A DNA stretch of 64,000 nucleotides. It comes from Catenulispora acidiphila DSM 44928. Its GTDB lineage: Bacteria; Actinomycetota; Actinomycetes; Streptomycetales; Catenulisporaceae. Shown here one piece after another: positions 50,124 to 57,342 of the stretch (position 1 is the stretch's first letter; every line of letters begins with the position of its first letter). Both the position numbers and the translations under genes were made by a program. A model generated the notes under the pieces. That model was not told the origin of the DNA and searched no databases. It saw only the letters and a program-made list of their open reading frames with translations. Location of the stretch: assembly GCF_000024025.1 (NCBI RefSeq), contig NC_013131.1, forward strand, positions 3,968,001-4,032,000, read 5' to 3'.

Positions 50124-51617
50124 ATGGGCGACACTGCTGCGCATCCTGTTCTGCCCGGGTTCCATCCCGATCCGAGTGTGTGTCGGGTGGGGGAGGACTA
50201 CTTCCTGGCGTGCTCCAGTTTTGAGTACTTCCCGGGGGTTCCGGTCTTTCACAGCCGTGATCTGGTGCGGTGGCGGCAGGTCGGCAACGCGTTGGACCGG
50301 CCGAGTCAGTTGCGGTTGTCGCGGGCGTCGTCCTCTGGTGGCATCTATGCTCCGACGCTGCGTCATCATGACGGCCGGTTCTGGCTGATCACGACGAATG
50401 CCAGTGCTGAGGGCGGCAACCTGGTGGTCACCGCGACCGATCCGGCTGGTCCGTGGTCGGAACCGGTGATGCTGCCTGGTGTGCCGGGTATCGATCCGGA
50501 TTTGGCGTGGGATGAGGACGGCAGCTGTTGGTGCACTGTTGCGGGAGTTTCGCAGGTACGTCTGGACCCGGAGACGGGCAAGATTCTCGGGGAGCCGTAC
50601 CGGATTTGGTCGGGTACGCCAGGGGCGAAGGCTCCGGAGGCGCCGCACCTGTTCCGCATCGGTGAGTTTTGGTACCTGCTGATCGCTGAAGGCGGTACCG
50701 AGCGTGGGCATGCGGTGTCGATCGCGCGTGGACCGGCGCCGTCTGGGCCGTTTGAGGCGTGTCCGGCGAATCCGATCTTGACGCATCGCGGTATGGAGCA
50801 TCCGGTGCAGAACACCGGGCACGCGGACCTGGTTCAGGGCCCTGATGGCTCGTGGTGGATGGTCTTCCTGGGCGTGCGTCCCGGCGGCGTGACGCCGGGG
50901 TGGCACGTCCTGGGGCGGGAGACGTTTCTCGCGCCGGTGGAGTGGGTCGACGGCTGGCCGGTGGTGGGTGAAGTGGTCTCGGACTTCTCGGCGCTGCCGT
51001 GGCCGGTGGAGGAGCCGGAGGTCGAGCCGGTCCGCGACGACTTCGACGCCGATGTGTTGCGGCCGCTGTGGATTTCGCTGCGGGACCGTCCCGAGAACCT
51101 GTGCTCCACGACCGATCGGCCCGGCTGGCTGACGCTGCGCGCGCGGGGCGATTCGCTGGACGTTGCGGACGTCGTCTTCGTCGGGCGCCGCCAACAGCAC
51201 CCCGCATGCCGCGCCGAGGTCCTGATCAACGCCTCCGCCGGCCGCGGCGGCCTGGCCGTCCGCCTCGACGAGCACCATCACTACGAGATCGAGGCAGGCG
51301 GAGACGGTGAGGTCCACGTCATAGCCCGCATCGGCCCACTGCGCACGACCGTGGCATCCCACGCAGTCGCACCCGGTCCCCTCACCCTCAGTGTCCTGAT
51401 CACCGAGAACCACGCCGAGGACGCCCGTACCGGACCCGACACCGTCTCCTTCGCCGTCACCGACCCCTACGGCGAGTCCACGGTCCTGGCGGCCCTCGAC
51501 GGCCGCTACCTCTCCACCGAAGTCGCCGGCGGCTTCACCGGCCGCGTCATCGGCATGTACGCCACGGCAGGCACAGTCCGCTTCGACTGGTTCGACTACG
51601 TCTCCGGAGGCTTCTGA
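50124..51617 (+). CDS. GH43 beta-xylosidase/arabinosidase
   Basis: A 497-residue cytosolic enzyme starting at ATG 50124. The five-bladed propeller opens HPVLPGFHPDPSVCRVGEDYFLACSSFEYFPG, with the catalytic base Asp in FHPDPS, the pKa Asp in GIDPDLAWDEDG, and the acid Glu in KAPEAPHLFRIGEFWYLL. The C-terminal beta-sandwich (about 330-497) is the GH43-linked domain that closes the active site. It cleaves xylo- or arabino-oligosaccharides. An operator sits just upstream, so it has its own control inside the transporter gene run. Confidence 0.94.
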   Translation: MGDTAAHPVLPGFHPDPSVCRVGEDYFLACSSFEYFPGVPVFHSRDLVRWRQVGNALDRPSQLRLSRASSSGGIYAPTLRHHDGRFWLITTNASAEGGNLVVTATDPAGPWSEPVMLPGVPGIDPDLAWDEDGSCWCTVAGVSQVRLDPETGKILGEPYRIWSGTPGAKAPEAPHLFRIGEFWYLLIAEGGTERGHAVSIARGPAPSGPFEACPANPILTHRGMEHPVQNTGHADLVQGPDGSWWMVFLGVRPGGVTPGWHVLGRETFLAPVEWVDGWPVVGEVVSDFSALPWPVEEPEVEPVRDDFDADVLRPLWISLRDRPENLCSTTDRPGWLTLRARGDSLDVADVVFVGRRQQHPACRAEVLINASAGRGGLAVRLDEHHHYEIEAGGDGEVHVIARIGPLRTTVASHAVAPGPLTLSVLITENHAEDARTGPDTVSFAVTDPYGESTVLAALDGRYLSTEVAGGFTGRVIGMYATAGTVRFDWFDYVSGGF

Positions 51618-51748
51618 AAAGCGGCGCCTCTCAACGCGCAACAGCCCCAGTCACTGGGCATGGTGGTGTCCTCGGCACGGTCTCGGCGATCTCCCTGTTG
51701 TCTGCGCAGAGTAGTGATCGCAGGGACCGTGCCGGTGTGATCGGAGCC

Positions 51749-52485
51749 TCAGTTGGTGACCAGAGTGCGGGCGAGAAGGGGGAGCAGGCGGTCCCAATGG
51801 TGTTGCAGCGCGGCGGGGTTGAAGGCATCGGTGTCAGACATGGTGAAGCCGTGGACGGTGCCGGGGTAGATCTCGGAGGTGTGGTCGACACCTGCGGCGT
51901 CCAGGGTCTGGTTGAGCTCGTCGAGGGCCTCGGGCGTCATGTCGCCTTCGGCGTGGCCGAGGTGGACCTGGGCGGTCAGCTTGGCGAGGCTGCCGGGTCC
52001 GTCGGCGCCCACCGGGCCGTGGAATCCGGCGACGGCGGCCACCTGGCCGGGGTGGGCCGCGGCGGTGCGTACCGCCAGGAGGCCGCCGATGCAGTACCCG
52101 GTCACGGGGCGACCGGTCCCGCGCCGACCTCGGGCTGTGAGGTGAGGAACCTGAGGTAGGCCTCGGCGTCGACCAGGGAACGTTCGGCGGTGTGCTCCCG
52201 GATCATGGGCATCAGCCGGGCGAAGACCGCGGGCCGGGCCTCTTCTCCGATGTGCTCGGGAAGGTCGATCACCGGTGCCGGGCCGTGCCGGTAGAAGAAG
52301 TTGGGGACCAGCACGTAGTACCCGTGGCCGGCCAGTTCGCGGGCCATCTCCCGCAGTACGGGCCGGATGCCGAAGCCGTCGGCGTACATCAGCACTCCCG
52401 GGTGCTGCCGGCCACCGTCGGGGAAGGCGGCGAAAGCGTCGCACTGGCCGTCTGCGGTGGGAATCTGCAATGTTTTGGCGGGCAT
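51749..52485 (-). pseudogene. Dienelactone hydrolase-family gene broken by a frameshift
   Basis: From ATG 52485 (ribosome site AGGAGA) the protein reads MPAKTLQIPTADGQCDAFA through YLRFLTSQPEVGAGPVAP and stops at about 52102. The family sequence continues in another frame immediately after: VTGYCIGGLLAVRTAAAHPG, with the catalytic Cys, to HGFTMSDTDAFNPAALQHHW at 51749. The change lies around 52100-52115, within GTCGCCCCGTGACC, consistent with a single-base loss. It is either a real null allele or a sequencing error in a GC run; both halves are otherwise intact. Confidence 0.85.
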
Positions 52486-52495
52486 GATTTCTCCT

Positions 52496-52532
52496 GTCGT
52501 GGTTGATGTCTGGAAACTGTGATCAACACGAC
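52496..52532. promoter_or_regulatory. Inverted repeat at the dienelactone hydrolase start
   Basis: GTCGTGGTTGAT (52496-52507) and ATCAACACGAC (52522-52532) pair over 11 bases with one bulge. The repeat begins one base from the ribosome site of the frameshifted gene. It could be an operator. The rest of 52533-52794 shows no gene I can support, only another small repeat, TCTACG-CAGC-CGTAGA, at 52735-52750 ahead of the LacI gene. Confidence 0.5.
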
Positions 52533-52794
52533 GGAGGCGGAGCCCGCGCGGCAGTGCGGGATCCTCGATCGGACAGCGAGCCCGCACCGGCCCGCACGGC
52601 GCTCAGAAGAGCACCGGGTCACCCATCCGTGTGTGGCGCAATGCCATCCCGGTAGTCATGACGCCAAGCCTAGTCCCACCTACGGCCAATAGGTGTCGGC
52701 ATGCCGAGCGCGCGAGTTCGCTGATAAGGGAGCTTCTACGCAGCCGTAGACTTCCGATCAGCGTACTGATTCGACCTGCCGAGCGCGGAGGGCC

Positions 52795-53871
52795 ATGGAC
52801 ATCGGAGAGATCGCGCGTCGTGCGGGGGTGGCGCGCAGCACCGTGTCGTATGCGCTCAGTGGGAAACGGCCGGTCTCGGTGGAGACGCGGCGGCGGATTC
52901 AGCAGGTCATTGACGAGCTGGACTATCGCCCCAATGCTTCGGCGCGCGCGTTGAAGGAGGGGCGGACTCGCACGGTCGGGCTGGTGATCCCGCCGGCCGG
53001 GCCGCGGTTGACGTCCATGCAGTTGGATTTCGTCGGCAGCGTCGTGGAGGCTGCGGCGCGGGTCGATCTTGATGTGCTGCTCTCGCCGTCCGGTGGCGAC
53101 CGTGACCGCTCGCTCGAGCGTCTGATCAGCGGTCGGCGGGTGGATGGCGTGATTTTGATGGAGATCCTCATGGAGGATTCCCGGGTGGCCAGGGTCGCGC
53201 AGAGCGGGGTGCCGTTCGTGACGATCGGACGCGTCCGCGACCCTGACGCGACGTGGTGGGTGGACATGGATTACGCGGCGCTGGTCGGCCGCTGCGTCGA
53301 TCATCTCGCCGACCTCGGTCACCGGCATGTCGCGCTCGTCAACCGCTCGCCCGCGCTGATGGCCGCCGGCTACAGTCCCGGCCATCGCGCCCGCGACGGG
53401 TTCGCCGAGGCGGTCGCTCGGCGCGGAGTCAGCGGATCAGAGTTCTGCTGTGAGGACGACGTCGCCGGTGGCGAGCGCTGCGTGGCGGAGATACTGGCGA
53501 CGCGCCCCAGCACGACCGCGATCGTCACTGTGAATGAGGCGGCGCTGCCGGGTGTGCAGCGCGCGCTGGAGCGCGCGGGCCATGAGATCCCGAGGACGTT
53601 CTCCGTCGCCGGGATCGCCGCACATCAGTGGGCTGAGGAGTTCCATCCGCCGCTCACGGCTGCCGACGTCCCGTCGCTGGCGATGGGTACCGTCGCGGTG
53701 GAACTGCTCGCCGAGCACATCGCCGATCCGGACGCGCCCGCCGGGCATCGCCTGTTCATGCCGCCGATCTCGTTGCGGGACAGCACCGGATCGGTGCCGC
53801 GGCCTTCGGCGCGGCCGGCGTTTTTCAGTCCGGCCGCGCCGAGGCGGTTCAGGGAAGCAGACGCGGATTGA
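52795..53871 (+). CDS. LacI-family regulator (GCGC-type paralogue, cellulase control)
   Basis: A 358-residue repressor. The helix-turn-helix is DIGEIARRAGVARSTVSYAL with hinge ELDYRPNASARALKEG; the sugar domain has TVGLVIPPAGPRLTSMQLDF. It is a paralogue of the LacI at 43905. It starts at ATG 52795 and its 3' end overlaps the convergent GH6 gene by 23 bases. The palindromes at 50091 and 55351 are its likely targets, giving control of GH43, GH6 and GH12. Confidence 0.92.
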   Translation: MDIGEIARRAGVARSTVSYALSGKRPVSVETRRRIQQVIDELDYRPNASARALKEGRTRTVGLVIPPAGPRLTSMQLDFVGSVVEAAARVDLDVLLSPSGGDRDRSLERLISGRRVDGVILMEILMEDSRVARVAQSGVPFVTIGRVRDPDATWWVDMDYAALVGRCVDHLADLGHRHVALVNRSPALMAAGYSPGHRARDGFAEAVARRGVSGSEFCCEDDVAGGERCVAEILATRPSTTAIVTVNEAALPGVQRALERAGHEIPRTFSVAGIAAHQWAEEFHPPLTAADVPSLAMGTVAVELLAEHIADPDAPAGHRLFMPPISLRDSTGSVPRPSARPAFFSPAAPRRFREADAD

Positions 53872-55153
53872 AGGTCAGCGTCGGGACGGCGTCCTGGACG
53901 AGGCCGAGTGCCTGGGCCGGCCACCACGCGCCGGCCGCCGGGTCCACCGTGCCGCCGTATTCGGGGTCGCCGGGACCCGCGGTGCTGCGCGTGCAGCTGC
54001 CGTCGGACTCGCCGATCGTCTTGATGAACAGGTCGGCGTCGACGAGCGGGACGCCGGTGGCGGCGGTCGGCGTGGCGCCGATGCCGCGACCCGGAGGGTT
54101 GCACCAGGTCTGGGGGTCGCCGGTGTACTTGCCGGGCGCCGGGGTCCATGCGCCCTTACCGTTGCGGCTGGTGTCCACGACGAAGTGGGTCAGCTGCGCG
54201 GGCGGGGGAGTGCCGACGTTCTGGTCGAACCAGGCGTCCGTCCAGTGCCAGGTGCTCGCATCGGTCGGGGACACCGCGTCGCCGGGCGCTCCGTCGTTCG
54301 GCGCCGCCGAGGAGTAGTACTGGCTGGCGCAGTAGTCGGTGTGTCCGGCTGCCCATGCCGGACCGTCGGTGGCGAACCACAGGCACTTGGAGATCCAGGT
54401 GCCGTACTGGTCGGTCTGGTCGGTCGGCTGGTAGTTGGACACGTTGAGGAAGAAGCCCTGGGACTGAGCGACGCCTGCCTGGATCAGGCGCTGCGCCATA
54501 TCGCCGACAGAGTGCCACTGGCTGTTTCCGGCGTCGAGGTAGACGACCGTCTGCGGCTGGGCTTCGAGGGCGGACACCGCGTACTTGATGTCGGCGATGC
54601 GCCCGGCGGTCAGCGTCCCGGTCGGGTCGGTGGTGGCATTGCAATCCGAGGGCAGGTTCGCCAGCGCGTCCGGCTCGACGATCACCACGGCCCGGCTCGA
54701 GCCGACCCCTTGTGCGAACGCTGATATCCACTGCTGGTAGGCGGCATCGGACGCCGCGCCGCCGGCGGAGTACTGACTGCAGTCCCGCAGCGGGATGTCG
54801 TAGGCGACCAGCACCGGAACGGCACGCTCGGCCGCGGCGGTCCGCACGGTCGCGCGGACCTGGTCGCGCACCTGAGCCGGCGTGCCGCTGGTGAACCAGG
54901 TCGCCTCGGGCCAGCTGGCCAGCTTCGCCATGGCCGCGGCGCCGGCGAGGTCGTGGTGCTGCAGATCGGTCAGTGCTTGGCGCTGGGCCTCGTTGTCGGG
55001 CGTGACGGCGAAGCGCGTGTCGGCCGGCAGCGTGTGCCCGGCGCTCGGGGCGTGCGCCGTGGTCGCGGTGGCCGCCGTGGCGACCGGACCCAAGGCGATG
55101 GCCGATGCGGAAAGACCTGCGGCGAGCAGGAGTCTCGCGGTTCTGGACAGCAT
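53849..55153 (-). CDS. Secreted GH6 cellulase
   Basis: A 434-residue exported protein starting at ATG 55153. A signal peptide of about 28-35 residues precedes the GH6 barrel. The catalytic region has YDIPLRDCSQYSAGG (Asp124), VIVEPDALANL with the acid Asp162, and HFVVDTSRNGKG. There is no CBM or linker: the chain ends soon after the last barrel strand, unlike the GH12 and GH48 neighbours. Whether it is an endoglucanase or cellobiohydrolase depends on active-site loops that cannot be judged here. Confidence 0.93.
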   Translation of the reverse strand: MLSRTARLLLAAGLSASAIALGPVATAATATTAHAPSAGHTLPADTRFAVTPDNEAQRQALTDLQHHDLAGAAAMAKLASWPEATWFTSGTPAQVRDQVRATVRTAAAERAVPVLVAYDIPLRDCSQYSAGGAASDAAYQQWISAFAQGVGSSRAVVIVEPDALANLPSDCNATTDPTGTLTAGRIADIKYAVSALEAQPQTVVYLDAGNSQWHSVGDMAQRLIQAGVAQSQGFFLNVSNYQPTDQTDQYGTWISKCLWFATDGPAWAAGHTDYCASQYYSSAAPNDGAPGDAVSPTDASTWHWTDAWFDQNVGTPPPAQLTHFVVDTSRNGKGAWTPAPGKYTGDPQTWCNPPGRGIGATPTAATGVPLVDADLFIKTIGESDGSCTRSTAGPGDPEYGGTVDPAAGAWWPAQALGLVQDAVPTLTFNPRLLP

Positions 55154-55277
55154 GATCCCCCACAGTGGTAGACGTCGGTGGCAGCACTGTCCGCGTGCTG
55201 GTGAAATCATGTCAACGTAGCGCGCCGACGTATCGCGCTGCGCGCTTCTCAAGGGGCGTTCGCCGCAGTGTGGCCGC

Positions 55278-55288
55278 TGAAAGTTTCA
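55278..55288. promoter_or_regulatory. TGAAAGTTTCA element
   Basis: A perfect inverted repeat (TGAAA-G-TTTCA) about 125 bases upstream of the GH6 start. A near copy, TGAAAGTTCCA, lies at 55402-55412, and TGTAACTTTCA at 57141-57151. Similar CGAAA-type elements precede Streptomyces xylanase genes. Confidence 0.5.
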
Positions 55289-55350
55289 TGGATGCGGCCA
55301 GATCGGATCCGCCGTCGGCATTCAGGATTGCCGAACTGGTGAGCGCTGTG

Positions 55351-55366
55351 TTCGAAGCGCTTCGAA
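55351..55366. promoter_or_regulatory. TTCGAAGCGCTTCGAA operator between GH6 and GH12
   Basis: A perfect 16-bp palindrome in the 456-base region between divergent GH6 and GH12 genes. Its 12-bp core equals the site at 50091. It is the best candidate for the LacI at 52795. The rest of 55154-55609 shows no gene. Confidence 0.85.
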
Positions 55367-55609
55367 GGGCTTTCGCCGACCGGTGAGCGGCGGTTCGACC
55401 GTGAAAGTTCCACGTCGCCGCCCGGGGGTCGCGCCGGCGCGTCTGGCGGCGGGACGACCCGTGGACCTGCGGCGTCCGGCGCGCCGCTGACTCGCGCGCC
55501 GCCGGGTCGCCATGGCGCTCCCCTTGCGGTCCGGGCGCCTTCTTGCCACGTTCACCAGCGATGCGGGGCGACCCATGCTCCGGCCGACGCTCGAAAGGAT
55601 GACATCCGG

Positions 55610-56992
55610 ATGGCTCGTCTACTCAGAGCACGTGCCCTTGCGGCCGCCCTCGCGATCGCTTTCACGGGGGCGCTCTCCGCGATCGCCCTGCCGGCTGCGC
55701 AGGCCGCCACGACCACGTGCTCCGGTACCGGCACGATCCCGGCCGGGGACTACACGATCCAGGCCAACGAGTGGAACTCCAGCGCACAGCAGTGCCTGAC
55801 CTACAACGGCGCGACCGCGTGGACGGTGAGCACTGCGAACTTCAACCTCGGCGGCAGCGGCGCGCCGGCCACCTATCCGTCGATCTTCAAGGGCTGTCAC
55901 TGGGGTCTGTGCACCAGCAACAACCCCTTCCCGATCCAGATGAGCAAGCTGGGCAGCGCTGTCAGTTCCTGGGACACCACGCAGCCGTCGTCGGGTGCTT
56001 ATGACGTCGCCTACGACATCTGGTTCAACTCCTCGCCCACCGCCACCGGCCAGCCGGACGGCACCGAGGTGATGATCTGGATGAACAGCCGCGGCGGGGT
56101 GCAGCCGTTCGGCTCGCAGACCGGCAACACCACGGTCGCCGGCCACAACTGGAACGTGTGGACCGGGCAGCAGTCCTCGTGGAAGATCATCTCCTACGTC
56201 CTGAACCCCGGCGCCACCTCGCTGTCCAACCTCGACCTCAAGGCGATGTTCCAGGACGCCGTGTCCCGCGGCTCCATCAACCCCTCGAACTACCTGCTCG
56301 ACGTCGAAGCCGGCTTCGAGATCTGGCAGGGCGGACAGGGCCTGGGCACCAACAGCTTCTCGGTCTCGGCCACCGCTGCCGGGTCCGGCGGCGGCGACAC
56401 CACGGCGCCGTCCGTTCCGGCGAACCTCGCGGTCACCGGGACGACCGCGTCCTCGGCCTCGCTGTCGTGGTCGCCGTCCACGGACAACGTCGGCGTCACC
56501 GGATACCGCGTGTACCGCAACGGCGCCCAGGTCGGCACGTCCAGCGGGACCACGTTCACCGACACCGGTCTGAGCGCCGCGACGCACTACACGTACACCG
56601 TCGCCGCCGTCGACGCGGCCGGCAACGTCTCGGCGCCGTCGACCGGCGCGACCGCGACGACGACCTCGAACGGGGGAGGAGGAGGTGGCAGCGGATGCAC
56701 AGCGGCCTACTCGGTGACCAACCAGTGGAACTCGGGCTTCACCGCCAACGTGACCGTGACGAACTCCGGGACGGCGCCCATCAACGGCTGGAAGGTGAAC
56801 TGGACCTGGGGCGGCGGCCAGCAGATCACCAGCCTGTGGAACGGCACGCTGAGCAGCAGCGGATCGGCGGTGACCGTCACGAACATGGGCTACAACGGCT
56901 CGGTGGCGCCGGGAGCGAACACATCGTTCGGCTTCCAGGGCGCCTATTCGGGTACTAACGGGACCCCGACGCTGACCTGTACGGCGAGCTGA
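55610..56992 (+). CDS. Secreted GH12 endoglucanase with Fn3 and CBM2
   Basis: A 460-residue exported protein with a Sec signal peptide ending near AAQAA (about 33). The GH12 domain has the nucleophile Glu153 in GTEVMIWMNSRGG and the acid/base Glu237 in EAGFEIWQGG. A single Fn3 domain (about 264-352, TAPSVPANLAVTGTTASS) links to a CBM2 (CTAAYSVTNQWNSGFTANV to the end). It cuts internal bonds in cellulose or related beta-glucans. It starts at ATG 55610 with GAAAGGATG upstream. Confidence 0.95.
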   Translation: MARLLRARALAAALAIAFTGALSAIALPAAQAATTTCSGTGTIPAGDYTIQANEWNSSAQQCLTYNGATAWTVSTANFNLGGSGAPATYPSIFKGCHWGLCTSNNPFPIQMSKLGSAVSSWDTTQPSSGAYDVAYDIWFNSSPTATGQPDGTEVMIWMNSRGGVQPFGSQTGNTTVAGHNWNVWTGQQSSWKIISYVLNPGATSLSNLDLKAMFQDAVSRGSINPSNYLLDVEAGFEIWQGGQGLGTNSFSVSATAAGSGGGDTTAPSVPANLAVTGTTASSASLSWSPSTDNVGVTGYRVYRNGAQVGTSSGTTFTDTGLSAATHYTYTVAAVDAAGNVSAPSTGATATTTSNGGGGGGSGCTAAYSVTNQWNSGFTANVTVTNSGTAPINGWKVNWTWGGGQQITSLWNGTLSSSGSAVTVTNMGYNGSVAPGANTSFGFQGAYSGTNGTPTLTCTAS

Positions 56993-57249
56993 CAGGAGCC
57001 TGGCGGGGATCTGAATGCCGGTTGTGCTCGTCGCAGTACATTGCGACGGGCGCAATCGGCATGCTCTATGTGAATGCGCAGTTGTGCGGGCGATTCCTTG
57101 TTTCGTCTGGCTACACATTCCAGGCCTGGCGTCACGCACCTGTAACTTTCACCTCCGACGAGGCGCCGATCATCGCGACTGAATTCTCGATCACGGCCAT
57201 GACCTGCGGTTTCCGGCCCTGAGGTGGAGATCATGAAGTCGTGAATCAG

Positions 57250-57278
57250 TTGACAGCATGTAACACCGCGCTGAACAT
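57250..57278 (+). promoter_or_regulatory. Probable GH48 promoter
   Basis: TTGACA (57250-57255) and, 17 bases later, GAACAT (57273-57278) lie 65-90 bases before the GH48 ATG. Their position shows that the open frame beginning at 57241 is not the true start. The rest of the 350-base gap from 56993 holds the TGTAACTTTCA element and no gene I can support. Confidence 0.6.
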
Positions 57279-57342
57279 CACGGGTGATCGAGCCGCTTCT
57301 GCCGGGCTATATCTCGGCAGTCCCCCGAAGCAGAGGTATTCC

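Noticed and set aside
52603-53385. Minus-strand frame opposite the LacI gene at 52795
   Set aside because: It is antisense to a LacI protein with full helix-turn-helix and sugar domain.
57022-57222. 66-codon plus-strand frame between GH12 and GH48
   Set aside because: No ribosome site, no recognisable motif, and atypical codon use. It more likely holds the GH48 upstream region.
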